64,000 bases of DNA from Colius striatus. Its lineage: Eukaryota; Chordata; Aves; Coliiformes; Coliidae. Shown one piece after another: positions 34,690-50,309 of this stretch. A program made the position numbers and the translations under genes. Under the pieces are notes generated by a model. It was not told the DNA's origin. It saw only the letters and a list, made by a program, of their open reading frames with translations, and did not search any database. Positions within the stretch are counted from its first letter, which is position 1. The number at the start of each line of letters is the position of its first letter. The stretch spans positions 3,027,501-3,091,500 of the forward strand of contig NC_084767.1 of assembly GCF_028858725.1 (NCBI RefSeq), read 5' to 3'.

Positions 34690-35102
34690 CAGCCAGCTGA
34701 CCGTGAGCCAGCAGGGTGCCCAGGTGGCCAGAAAGGCCAATGGCTTGTACCAGAAATAATGTGACCAGCAGGACCAGGGAAGTGTTTGTCTCCCTGTTCT
34801 CAGCACTGGTGAGGCTACACCTCTTCTCCCCAGTAATGAGCCGTAGGACAAGAGGAAATGGGCTCAAGTGCCAGGGGATTTGACATTAGGAAGAACTTTT
34901 TCACTGAGAGGTTTATTAAGCACTGAACAGGCTGCCCAGGGAAGTGGTGGAGTCCCCATCCCTGGAGGTTTTAAAAGACACACAGTTGAGGTGCTGAGGG
35001 AGGTGGGTCAGTGGTGGGCTTGGCAGTGTGAGGGGAGGGATTGGACTTGATGATCTTAAAGGTCTTTTCCAACTGATGTGATTCTATGATTGAATGACTC
35101 TA
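34690..35102 (+). mobile_element. CR1 LINE fragment with internal deletion
   Basis: It begins with CR1 reverse-transcriptase-region sequence (GTGAGCCAGCAGGGTGCCCAGG, GTGACCAGCAGGACCAGGGA, CTCAGCACTGGTGAGGC). It then jumps to the 3' end (AACAGGCTGCCCAGGGAAGT, GGTCTTTTCCAACTGATG) and the terminal ATTCTATG-type tail. It lies between SLC34A1 and ADRA2D. It is moderately diverged from memory of the avian consensus and is not recent. Confidence 0.9.
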
Positions 35103-35305
35103 TCTGCAGCATCATCAGCGCGTGCCCCATGGCATCAGCAGCACCTTCGGTGCATCCCCAGCAGCGGGGCTGGGCTGTGCTGCGGTGGGGGTGTGGGCAT
35201 GAGGTGGGTGGGTGGTGGGTGCCTGCAGCTCCACAGGGTTTGCAGAGGCAGGAGCTGCCGGGACACACACACACACATGCAGAGCCGGGGGGCGAGCACT
35301 CAGCG

Positions 35306-35311
35306 TTTATT
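35306..35311 (-). terminator. SLC34A1: SLC34A1 poly(A) signal
   Basis: Reverse-strand AATAAA about 65 nt past the stop codon at 35374, implying a very short 3' UTR. Confidence 0.85.
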
Positions 35312-35373
35312 AGACACCATCTGAGCGGGGACTGCGGAGCCACGGGAGCGACGGGCCGGGTGTCTGGTGCCGG

Positions 35374-39402
<4,029 letters not shown>

Positions 39403-39415
39403 CGCTCCTGCTGAG

Positions 39416-39725
39416 GCTGAGCAGAGGCAGCTGCACGTCACCACGGTGAAGCTGCACTGAGCACCACCAGCCCCCAAGTCCCCGAGGTGCCGGCACCACC
39501 CAGGAGCACCATCCCATCACCCGATGGTCCCCTGGGCCACTGGCCACTGCTATGACACCCCGGCGAGCTCTTGCACGGGCAGGCAGGGGATGTGGGGAGA
39601 GACTCTCCTGCCCAGGGCCCTGCTCACCTGGGGCTGGCCAGGCACTCAGGGCAGCACCATGTCCACATGCCACATCCACGCACTCCTCCAGTGAAGTGGC
39701 CCACAGGGCACCGCAGCCCTTTATA
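39416..39725 (-). promoter_or_regulatory. SLC34A1: SLC34A1 TATA box and non-coding first exon
   Basis: Minus-strand TATAAAG at 39725-39719 predicts a start near 39692. A donor (CCCCAG/GTGAGC) at 39628/39627 would end a roughly 65-nt 5' UTR exon. An acceptor (TCTGCTCAG) ending at 39417 opens exon 2, which starts at 39416, 14 nt before the ATG. Unlike its CpG-island neighbours, this gene has a TATA promoter, fitting tissue-restricted expression. Confidence 0.65.
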
Positions 39726-39729
39726 CTCA

Positions 39730-41420
39730 AACCAAGAGCAAAGTCTAAGGAGCCCCGTGCTGCCCCTGGCGCTGCCCCTGGCGCTGCCCCTCACCTCCAC
39801 GCGCTGCTTACCTCCTCCCCAGAAATTCCTGCAGTTAATGGGTAACTCCCCCAGCATCCCACATCAACCACAGCCCCGGGGAGGGATGGGGCACATGCCC
39901 CTGGCTACCGCATCTTCACACGCCCCTCCTCGCCTGCTCCAGGCTCTGCATTGCCCCTGGGCAAGTGGTGGCCACAGGTGAGGTGGGGAGTGAAGCCCTG
40001 GGCAGAGCTGAGAGGTGGTGCTGGAGCATCCTCAGCTTTCCATCACTTGGTCCTTGGGGCTTCATCCTCTGCATGAGAGGAGGAGGAGGAGGAGGAAGGC
40101 TTGGTGCTGGTGCTGCTGTGGTGTCTCAAACTGGACATGAGGCCATGCACACACCCACCACCCTCAGAGCCATCTGAACACCAGCCAGGAGGGACTGGGC
40201 TCTGCCCAGGGTACACACTGCCCTCGCCAGCGGGGTCTTGGCACTGGGTTACACCAGCACGGCCCTTGAGTCCCATCACTGACGGTGATGGTGGCACACG
40301 TCCTGGCTCAGCCAGTGCCAGTGGCTCAGCATGGAACAGCCAGCAGCGCCAGCATGGGCAATGTGGGCAGCACCAGCATGGGCAATGTGGGCAGCACTGG
40401 CGTGTGCAGTGTGGGCAGCACCAGCATGGGCAGTGTGGGCAGCACTGGCATGGGCAGTGTGGGCAGCACCATGAGGGCAGTGTGGGCAGCACCAGCATGG
40501 GCAGTGTGGGCAGCACCATGAGGGCAGTGTGGGCAGCACCAGCATGGGCAGTGTGGGCAGCACTGGCGTGGGCAGTGTGGGCAGCACCTGCGCCTTCCCC
40601 ACACGTGCAGTGCCAAGGTGGGTAGGAGCAGAGCGATGCTAGCATTGCCGTCACCACCTCCTCCACGTTGTTTATCATTACCCGCTGTTTATGCACCTCT
40701 GGCCAAGTTTCCATCCACCCACGAGGTACCCCATCAGCTTGGTCAGCCCAAGGCTGAGCCAGGGGCCAAAGGCCCCTCCAGCCCCGGGGCCCATGGAGAA
40801 CGGGCACAGAGAGTGTTGTGTGGATGCCACATCCCTGTTCCTCTGGCACTGGGCACTCCCAGGACCCATCACCATGGACAAGCCTACTGTGATTGTACTG
40901 GGGGAGTAAGGGGAGCTCAGGGACAGCCTGGGGACATCCCTGAGCACCACTGAGCCTCTGTCAGTGGAGCTGAATGCCTGGCAGGTGCCAGCACAGGGGA
41001 CATGTCCTAGCCCTGCAGGACCTGGGGTGCAGCTGGTGGCACCCGCAGAGCCCTGTGCCAGGCTGCAGTGGGCAGGAGGCCTGTGTCCACACATGCCCTG
41101 AGCCTAGGGGCACTTGGCCAGTGATCCCCACAATCATTAACCCAGTGAGGCCCTGGCAGCTCAGGCTGTCACTCATTGACAGGGTCGGGGCTGAAGTCCT
41201 TGGCCATGTCGGCCCCACAGCTTCCCCAACAGTCAGCAGTGCTGGGAAAACAAGCTCCTGGCACTGGTCCCCACTGCTGGGCAAGGTGGCACCGGCCGAG
41301 GGCTGTCTCCGGCGCTGCCCTGGCCCCGGGGGGTCTGTGGGGCACAGGAGGACAGCACTGCTGGGAAAAGCACTCCTCCTTGGTGGCAGAAGAAGGAGAG
41401 GGATGCATGGTCAGGCAACG
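39730..41420. other. Intergenic, SLC34A1 upstream to RGS14 3' end
   Basis: No gene is supported. It contains a 24-bp minisatellite at 40340-40600, a GAGGAGGAGGAGG run near 40080 and GC-rich unique sequence. Long minus-strand open frames here are repeat translations. Confidence 0.6.
40340..40600. repeat. 24 bp minisatellite
   Basis: About ten units of GGGCAGTGTGGGCAGCACCAGCAT, with CACTGGCGT and a shorter CACCATGAG variant (21 bp). All units are multiples of 3, so every frame stays open over the array, producing false repetitive proteins on both strands. Confidence 0.93.
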
Positions 41421-41423
41421 CTC

Positions 41424-41429
41424 TTTATT
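41424..41429 (-). terminator. RGS14: Probable RGS14 poly(A) signal
   Basis: Reverse-strand AATAAA about 1.25 kb past the RGS14 stop at 42680. It is the first clear hexamer downstream, giving a 3' UTR of about 1.27 kb if used. Confidence 0.6.
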
Positions 41430-42679
41430 TCCCCTGGTTTCACACCACAGACGGGACTGAGCAGCACCATGGAGACACGGGAGGGCTCTGAACAGGGCCG
41501 CAGCTGTCCACGGCAGCTTGGGGCTGGGTGGCCATGACCTCATCCCTGTGTGAGCCCCTGGGCTGCCCTGGGCCATCCCTCTGCCTCTGTCTGGGCAGTG
41601 GTGATGGAGTGGTGATGCAGGGCACAGCCAGGAAGGGCCCCAGCCCCAGCACGCATGTACGATGGAGGGATCAGCTGGCTGCTGGCTGAGGGCTGTCTCC
41701 ATTGCAAACTGGGACCCCTGGAGACATGGGGCTGCTGGGGATGGGGACCTACAGGGCACAGCTCAGGGTTACAGCCCAGGCCAGCCGCTGTCAGGGATGC
41801 CAGGCCAGGCACACGCTGGGTACCTACACACCAGGCTGAGGTGCTCAGCAACAGGCAGGCCTGTCCCGCAGCCCCAGCATCTGCAGCCCCAGCCAGGATG
41901 GGGCAGGGCATCTACATGCCTACATCTACACCTACATCTGCTCCTGTTTCAGCAGCCGCCCATGCAGGCTCTCCTGCGAGGAGGAGGAAGGCTTCTTTGG
42001 CACGACCTGCTGGCTCTGTCTCTGCTCAGGCAGGAACCAGGTGCCTGCTCCACACCAGCAGAGCTATAGTGGCGGCATCAGGCCCAGCCACGCTCATGTG
42101 ACACAGATGGTGACAACCTGGTAGGGCACAGGCTGGCAAGGCCACGCTCACCCTCCTGGGAAGCTCTTTTCCTGTGAGGTCAAGGACTGGATCTGACCCT
42201 CAGCTCTGGACACGCGTTCTGACCCTGCCTGCCCTCAGCACCGGGGCTTGGGGCTGGAGCCTGCCTTGCCACCCCACCCACCCTCTCTATCTTGTGCCCT
42301 TTGGTTGGAAGGGTGCTTTCCCCACCTAAACAGTCAGTGGAGCCATGCCAACCCAACACAGGTATGATTTGGTGGGTGGGCAGCTCTGCCACAGGCAGAG
42401 GCACCAGCCAGGACAGTGCCAGGCATGTGTGGGACATTGCAAAGTGCTTTCCAACAAGGGTTCAAACTATGTACAAGACCCCCTTGATGTGCACCGGGAT
42501 ATGACCCCACTGAGGGGCACAGCAGCTGCTCAACCACTCACAGCGACACGACACGACAGTTTGGGACAGGACGTGGATGAATCTGCGGTCCGGGCGGTGT
42601 CGGTGCAGGGCAGGGGCCGGTGGGGCCCCGTGTTGGACCCTGGGGGTACCGTGTGCCGGGCGTGGACGTGCAGCGGGGC

Positions 42680-45600
42680 TCACCGGAGCTCGCGGTCAAC
42701 CGGAGGCTGAGCCGGTGCAGGCTCTGCGGGCTGAGGGCGGCCGTCTCGCTCCGAGCCTGGCTGAGGGGTGCGGGGCTGATCTGACCCCTCGCGGGCACTG
42801 TCGTCCTGCCCAGGGAGCTGGAGGAAGTCAGGCAGGACCAGGTCCTCCTTGGAGAGCAGCCCACGCTGGTCGTTGGCCCGGCAGCTCTGGGCACGGCTCA
42901 GCAGCTCCACTAGCCCTGGGGGAAATGCAGGTCATGCACCTGAGCCTGACACTCGGGCTCCCGTCCTAACGCTTCGTCTGCCCGCTCCACCTGACGTGAC
43001 CCTGAACATGTCCCAGGCACAGCACCTGCACCTCCTGCCTGCTCCATGCCAGCCCCCGTGGGACCCTCTGCTCATCCCCAGCACGCTCGGGGACCCCAAG
43101 TGCCCCATAGCCTCCCTCTGCTCATCCCCAGCACGCTGGGGGACCCCAAGTGCCCCATAGCCTATCTCCAGCTTCACAGCACCCTGCACCCACCTCCAGC
43201 AAACCAAGGGCCCTGCATTCCTCACCCTGTGTTTCTCCCCAGCCCACAGGTTTCAAACACATCATTTCTCACCTTCCAGATCATATGTGCGGCGGTTCAG
43301 GTTGGTGGAAGCCGAAGTCTGGGGCCGGGAGAAGGAGGAGGGCATCTCCCAGAACATGTCGGGCCCTGCTCCTGTTGGGCTTCCCTCCTGCTATGAACAG
43401 CCCAGGTCTCAGTGATGGGGCAAGGAGGCAGCGTTCCCCCAGCCCACGTCCTCATCATCCCCCTGCAACCTGCCCCTGCTTCAGCACCTGCTGCCCAGCC
43501 CTGCAGCATGTGCTGGGTTTGCAGCAGGGCGCATCTTCCCCACGGACCACGGCAGCAGCCACGGAGGCAGTTCTGACCCAGGGTGGTGGGATCTTGAGCT
43601 CACCTCACTCCGGAGCGGGGAGGGGGCAGCTGCAGCCTCAGCGTTCTCCATCACTCGTGTGTCTGCAAGAGAAGTGATGCTCAGCCCTGGCCCTGGTCTG
43701 GCCAGTGACAGAATGGAGCCCATCTCGGGGAGCAGGAGCCAGTAGAAAACAGCCATGGGGACACGGCTAGCAGGAGAGGACACTTTACCTCCTGGCATTT
43801 CCAGGATGAGCTTCTGAGCAGCCACAGTGCTGACCAGCTTCTCCAGGTCCAGGGCAGCTGGCTCACCTTGCTGCAACAGGAAGAGGCAGCTGGTGTCACA
43901 CTTGCTGCAGCACAGCAAGGGCAGCCAGGCTGAGGGCCAGCCCTGGCCGGGTCACAGGCTGCACAGTACAGAACCCACCACGAGTCCTTCCCAGATCACA
44001 GCATGTGCCAGGGCCCAGCTCAAACACCGGTGACCCTCCACAAACCCACAGGCTGTCCATGGCATGGACTGCTGCTGCTGCCCACCCCCCGGTCGGGCCC
44101 AGCAGCCCCTGGCCTCAGCCCCAAAGCCCGGGGAGGAGGCGGGGGCCGTGGCCACGAGGGCTCACCCGCCGCAGCAGCGCCCGCGCTGTGCTCACGCCGT
44201 ACTTCCCCAGCACGGGCTGCAGCGCTTCCCGGATGCGCTTGGTCGACTTTGCTGTGATGCGGATGGTCTTGTTGAGGGAGGAGATTTCCAGACTGCAGAG
44301 GGGGACAAGAGGCTGTCTGCAGGCAGGCACGGGCAGGCAGGGCCAGAGCCGGGGTGCCTGGGACTGCCTGTGGAGCCGGGTGTGGGGCACCGTGGGTGGC
44401 CCACGTGCGATGTGGACTTGATGCCCACGTGTGGGCAACAGCATCAGCCCCGACGTTCCCACTCACTCAAAGCTTATCCTGTTCTCCAGCTTCACCTCCT
44501 GGTCTGCCAACACGGAGCACTCCTGGTCCAGCACCAGCGCTTTCTGCAAGAGCCAAACCATCAGCAGAGCACAGGCAGAGCGGTGTGTGCTCCCAGCCCA
44601 GGGACGGGGGCTGGTAGGAGCCCCCTCTCCCCCTGCCTGCCCTACCTGCTCGTTCCCCACCAGGTAGACCTTGATGTCGGGGAGGCTGAAGCCGCGCTTC
44701 TCGCAGATCCCCGCCAGCATGTCACGGATGGAGTGGCCTGGCCGGATGGAGGCCAGGGAGGCTGTGCCATCGGGCAGGTACACGCAGCAGTACTTCATGG
44801 GCTTGGCTGGCAGCTCTGCCTCACTGCCCCCCAGGCTCTTCCGATGGCCCTGCGGGAAGGAGGGAGGAAGGGAGGGATGCAGTGGGATGAGCCCGGCCGG
44901 CGGCAGCTGATGCTGCGGGGCTGACGCGGTGACCACTCACCTCTGTCCAGGGGCTGGCGGTCGTGCTGGCAGAGGACAGGAAGCCCAGGTCCAGGCTGGC
45001 CGAGGAGTTGAGCGAGCCCTGGGACTCCCGCCACAGTATGGCACTCCCACCGCCTTCTCCCCCATCTAGGACAGAGAGGGATGGCGGTGGGGACTGCGGG
45101 CACCCTCCAGGGGTGGCCCAGCCTCCCTGCCCTGCTGGGCACAGCACCCACCTGCCCAGGAGGGCTCCCGCCGCTCTCCCTTCCTGAAGGACCGGCGGGG
45201 GCTGCGGTTGGCACCGCTGCCTGCCGTCTCCACACCCAGTGGCAGCGACTTGCCCAGCTTCAGCTTTGACTTCTGGGGCAAAGAGAGAAGCATCTCAGCA
45301 TGGGGACATCTGAGGCTGCCCCTTCCCTTTCCCCAGTCCCCTGACTACTTGTCTCTCCTCAGCCCAGGGCTGGGTTTGCTCTAAGCAGTGAGGAAGGGAC
45401 CCAACACCGTTTTCTCAGGCAAAGAGACAGGTCCCTGTGCCCAGCTTCCCACCCTGCTCACCTTGCTGAGGTCGGGTGGGGGGCTGCTGCTGCGGGAGTG
45501 GGGCCGCAGGTCGGGCAGGGGCTGCCCCTGGCTCTCTGCTCGCAGGCAGGCCTGGTAGAGCGGGGATTTCACAAAGCGTGTGTAGCTGTCAAACTTCATC

Positions 45601-48600
45601 AAGTTGAAGATCTGCAAAAGGAGATGCATGTGCTCCAGACCCCTGCCCACCCACAGCTTGCTCCAGCCACTGCACCACGGCACGGCCCCATAGTGACGCT
45701 GGGTGCTACACAGGGGGTCCCCCAGCCCCGTTCCTGTGGGTGCTGCTCATACCTGGAGCTGCTGGATGCGAAACATGTCTGGGGAGGGGGTGGCCAGCAT
45801 GTCCTCCCCGATCCAGGCCTGCTTGTCGATGTTCACGGGACTCACTGAGTGGCTGGAGAGGAACTCATCGTAGATCCACCGTGCCTCCCGGGCCAGCTGG
45901 GGAGCAGGGAGTCAGGCTGAGACCAGGACCCCCCTCCTCACTGATACCCTGCGCAGCCTCCTGAGCCCTGAGGGGCCAAGTTTCCCCTGGGACCAGCTCG
46001 GTACTTGGGCAGGCACTGGAGCCAGACACCAATCCCAACACCAACCACAGAGGTACAGCCCAGGGTAGGAACTGTCCCTGCTAGTGATGTGACTCTATCC
46101 CCTTGAGCCCCCATCCAGCTCCCTGCCCTTGCTCCCGTCCTCCCAGCACCACCCTCCACTCTCAGGCCACCTGGAGAAGCATGACCTACTCGCACAGGGA
46201 AGGCAGTACCAGCTGTGGCTCTTCAGATGCACCATCACATCCATCCCCTTATTCCTCCCACACGAACCCCCAGCCTGCTGGGCCTCCCAGAACAGGGACC
46301 CCGGGACATGCAGACACGACATCCACCTCCCCCTGCATCCCTCCCAGCAGCTGTGTGGCACAGGCCCAGCCGGGCCAGTACCTGCTGCGTGTCGCTGGCT
46401 GGGATCTGCTGGAAGCGCTCGCACGCCTGCCAGAAGTAGACGTTTTCAGCGCTGAACTCCTTCTTGAGGAACTCCTGCAGGGCAGAGGGAGCTGCTGGCT
46501 GTGGGCCAGGTGGGGGGCAGGGGGAGTGTGGCCGAGGCCTGGGCTGAGGCACTCACGGTGAAGTAGGTGACTGCCACGCGGTCCTGCAGCAGTGTCTCGA
46601 AGGACTCGGCCCAGCTGACCACGGAGCCGGGTGCGGAGCCGCAGGGGCCCGGCGGGCCGGGCAGGCTGTTCACACTGTGGTTGCTGCCACGGGCCCTGGA
46701 GGCGTTTAATTCTGAGGGAGATAAAGGGTCAGTTCTGGCTGCCTGGGCGTCCCCACCACCAGCACCTCCCTGCATCTGCAGCGAGTTCATCCACCCCATG
46801 CCGATGGGAGCCTCAGGTAGGGAACACGAGGAGCATCACAGCGGCATCCTCGGCAGATCCATGATGCCACAGCTGGCACTTGCCACCATGACGGCCCTCC
46901 CTGCCAGTGCTGGCTGTCCTCCCCTGCCCAGGTGCCACCAAGACTCCAGCTGTGGGTCACCTCCCAAGGGAACAAATTCAATGTGAGGGGGAGGCACCCA
47001 GTGGGGAGGGAAAGCGGGATGGAAGGGGACACGGGGGGCACACGGCACAGAGGGAAGCTCGGAAGATGAGGAGAGGTGCCTGAACTTATCTCCTCCATTC
47101 CTCCAGCCATGATAAGGAATAAACCCCGTGAGACAATGGCACAGAAAAGAGTCATCCCTGGCTCCTGACCCTGAGGAAATCCTCCCTTGGGGAAACCCAA
47201 GATGCTCAGGCACTCAAATGGAATCCCTCTGTCAGAAAGATGGAAGTTCCCAGGGGCAACTCCAGCTTTTGAACTGGTTTGGTTGGTGAGCAACAGCAAA
47301 CAGAGGGTCATTTGCAAGAGGAGGTAAGAGTATGGAAGCAGAGTTCTCTAGGCAAAGCTGCTTGGGAGCAGAGGAGGCAGTAGGCTGCTGCCTTGTTGGG
47401 CTCCCCACTCCTGCTTCCACCCAAAACACGGAGTAACTGCGCACACCCCGCGTGTGATCCCGGGATCTGAGGGGCTGAGGCGGCAAACGGGCCACCTGGG
47501 ATATCCAACGCACACAAACAGACAGACTCCCTCAGGAAACCGAAGGCTGGCTGGTACATGGGTTCTGCTTGTCCTGGGTGCCAAGGGTGCCAGCTGAACA
47601 GCCAGAAAGGAGGGACAGGCACAAGGGGAGACGTGGGAGGGGTGGGGGGTACAGCGAGTGCCTGGCAGCAGGCTCAGCCCAGCACTGGGCGAGCCCGGCC
47701 ATGCACCCACCCACGGCACAGCCTGTGCTGACACAGCACCTGGCTCTCTGCTGGTTTCTTGCCCCTGGCACCAGGCTGGCTGTGGGCTTCCCCCTCCCCT
47801 AGAGACAATGCCAGGCTCCAGTCCCAGAGCAAAGAGCAGCCTTACCTCCATCTGACACAGCCGGGCCCTGTGGGAGGGGAGAGAAGAGAGGTCAGAGGGG
47901 CCACAGGGCCTCTGCCAGCCTGGTGCCGCAGGCAAGTTCTGGTGCTACTTGCTGCCCCACGGCAGAGGCAGGACACGGAGCTCCCAACCCTGGGTGCTGA
48001 GTAAGGATGGAGGATTACCAGAGGTTCACAGCTTCTCTCCCACCCGCTGTGCCTTGCATCTACTGCCCTGGGGCCAGACCAACAACTGGGAAAGGGCAGA
48101 GGCTATCAGATGTAACCCTGCCGCTGCTGCCTGGGGAGGAGAGAAGCAACCTCCCCAGCACAGGAAGAGGAGGGGAGGGGAGGGGAGAGAGGGAAGGAAG
48201 GACAACCACAGCCGTAGGCAGGCCTGCTCTCTTCTTGCTCAGGGCTTGGGGCTATAGGAGGGTGAATGACCAAAAACAGGGACCGGGTGCTGCCTCCCCA
48301 GCGTATGGCAGGACAGGATGGGCTGGTCCACCCCATTTACCATCTGTGGGGATGAGGTACCCCAGGACCCACAGCAAGCAGGGAGCTGTGCAGAGCCTCT
48401 GCAGTCAAAGCCCAGCCAAGCACACTCAGCGTGGCCCAGCCTCTCATTGCCTGCCCAGTGCCACGCTGAAGCGATGCCCTCAACTTGGGGGGCCAGTGCC
48501 AACCCCTCTGCCAGCCCCACACACTGTAGCCTGCCCTGCACACCCCCTGCCTGTCTTCATCCCTGCCCAACTATCTGACCCCAGCCTATCCCTGCTACCC

Positions 48601-49410
48601 TACCTCACAAGCTGCTGCCACACTCCTTACCCCATCCCCATGTACTCCCATCTCACCAGCTCCTTGCTCTTCTCCATCTATCCATCCATCTACCCCTGCT
48701 GCCCACCCCCTCACAGCCCTGCCCCGCCTGTGCCACTCAGCCCCACACACACCAAACCTGCTTGCCCAACACCCCAGTGCCATCAATCCTCACTTATATC
48801 ACTGTCTCAGCCTCATAAATCCCTGCCTGCTCGTTGCCCCATTCCCATACATCCCCATCTGCTGCGCACCCCATACACTGCTGCCTGCCCTAACGCCCCT
48901 CTGCATCTCTGCCTGCTTTGGATACCCAAGCCCCGTACAGCCCTACCCGCCTGGTACCCAGCCCCACACCCTCTGCCTGCCTGTTATCTGTCCCATACCC
49001 TTCTGCCTGCCCAATGCCTGTCCCCATACTCTGCCTGACCACTATCCACACCCCCCGCCTGCCTGATTCCTGGCCCCACAGCCCCTGCTTGCCCTGTGCC
49101 CAGCCCCACAGCCCCTGCCTGTCCAGTACCGAGCCCCTGACCAGCAGCCCCATAGGTCCATCTTCCTGCCCGTTATCCAACCCGCCCCCCAAACCCGCCC
49201 GGTACCCGGCCCCACACGTCCATCTTCCTGCCCGTTATCCACCCCACGGCCCCTCCCCGCCCGGTTCCCGGCCCCACGGCCGCCGCCCGCCCGGTACCGC
49301 CGCTCCGCGGGGCGGGGCAGCTCCGGAGGATGGAGACCGGCGCCCGGGGCCCCGCCGAGCCTCACCATGCGGCCGTTGTGGACCAGCAGCAGCTTGGCCT
49401 TGCCCTGCAT
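42680..49410 (-). CDS. RGS14: Regulator of G-protein signalling 14
   Basis: Fifteen coding exons: 49410-49366, 47867-47846, 46711-46557, 46474-46382, 45896-45753, 45611-45462, 45272-45152, 45065-44941, 44849-44646, 44543-44467, 44292-44166, 43870-43789, 43662-43604, 43318-43273, 42915-42680; 561 aa (human 566). RGS14 is a Gi/o GAP, Ras/Rap effector and Gi-GDP GoLoco protein, enriched in hippocampal CA2. Domains: RGS box about 56-180 ([39 protein letters not shown]); basic/serine linker with LGKSLPLGV; tandem Ras-binding domains from about 304 ([25 protein letters not shown]); GoLoco near 484-506 (GLVELL then DQR, the triad contacting the nucleotide). Exon 2 is only 22 nt. All exon joins keep frame. 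Confidence 0.97.
48555..49260. repeat. Degenerate C-rich minisatellite in RGS14 intron 1
   Basis: Imperfect units of roughly 30-40 bp built around CCCCACAGCCCCTGCCTG and CCCGTTATCCA-type motifs. Later copies are more alike (for example the doubled CCATCTTCCTGCCCGTTATC near 49160 and 49220). Plus-strand open frames here are translations of the repeat. Confidence 0.75.
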
Positions 49411-49640
49411 GCCTGGCTCCGCCCGGCCCAGCGCGCTACCGGCGCGGCCCGCGGCCCCGCAGCATCCCCGGGCTCCCCCGGCGCGGCTCCCCCGGAGCTC
49501 CCGGCACTACCGCTTTCGGCTGCCACAGGAAGTGTCGCCCTGGGAACCGAGACCGCAGCGGGGGGAGCGGAGCCGCCCTCCCGCCCCGCGCCGCCACCGG
49601 CCCCGGCCCCGGCCCCGCCCCGCGCCGCCACCGGCCCCGT
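49240..49640. promoter_or_regulatory. RGS14: RGS14 CpG-island promoter
   Basis: High CpG density with CCCCGCCC and GGGGCGG boxes around the RGS14 first exon. No TATA is seen on the minus strand. Confidence 0.65.
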
Positions 49641-49654
49641 CGCTGTCCCCATCC

Positions 49655-49810
49655 CTGTCCCCGTCCCAGTGCCCACCGCCATCCCCATCGCTATCCCCAT
49701 CTGCATCCACACCCATGACCGCACCCCAGTCCCAATCCCCATCCCTGTCTCCGTCTGCATCCACACCATCTCCGTCGCTGCCCCCCTCTCCAGCGCCCTC
49801 AGTCCCCATC
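49655..49810. repeat. CCCATCCC-type simple repeat
   Basis: Short 6-12 bp C/A/T units (CCCATCCCTGTCCC, CATCCCCATCGCTATCCCCA) just upstream of the RGS14 promoter. Confidence 0.8.
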
Positions 49811-49844
49811 CACATCATGGCCCGTGCCACCTCAGGGTCGCAGA

Positions 49845-50035
49845 ATCACGGAATGGTGGGGGCTGGAAGGGACCTTTGGGAATCATCTAGTCCAACCCCT
49901 GCTAAAGCAGGTTCGCCTGGATCAGGTCACACGGGAATGCATCCAGGCAGCACTTGAAAATATCCAGAGAATGAGACTAAAGGGTCACCAGCCCATCGCC
50001 ACCACTCCCAGCCCCTGGGCAGCCCAAAGGGGCTC
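49845..50035 (-). mobile_element. CR1 LINE 3' fragment, reverse orientation
   Basis: On the plus strand it starts with CAGAATCACGGAATGGTGGG, the reverse of the CR1 tail, then GGAAGGGACCTTTGGGAATC and ATCTAGTCCAACCCCTGCTA. It fades out after ATATCCAGAGAATGAGACTA. The far boundary is uncertain. Confidence 0.9.
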
Positions 50036-50309
50036 CTCCAGGGCATCACATCCCCCTAGAGAAAGGGGAACAGGAGGGCGTCAGCACCCCCAACACACTC
50101 CATCACCAGTGTGACGCTGCTTGTCCCAGTCACCCAGCAGCGGCCCTGGGGTGGCCCTCAGAGCTGTGCCACTGCCATCAGTGGCCACCGGCAGAGCCTG
50201 GCAGAGAGGAGCTGCGGACGTGCAGCCTGGAGTCACCAAACTGATGCCTAAGCAGTTTTGCCCATCTCCCAAGGTCGGGGTTCCATGTTGATCAGCAACC
50301 ACAAACCAG

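Noticed and set aside
40043-40849. 268-codon minus-strand open frame
   Set aside because: It reads through the 24-bp minisatellite (AHTAHAGAAH-like repeats) and is not a gene.
48918-49718. 266-codon plus-strand open frame
   Set aside because: It is a translation of the C-rich minisatellite and the RGS14 CpG island.
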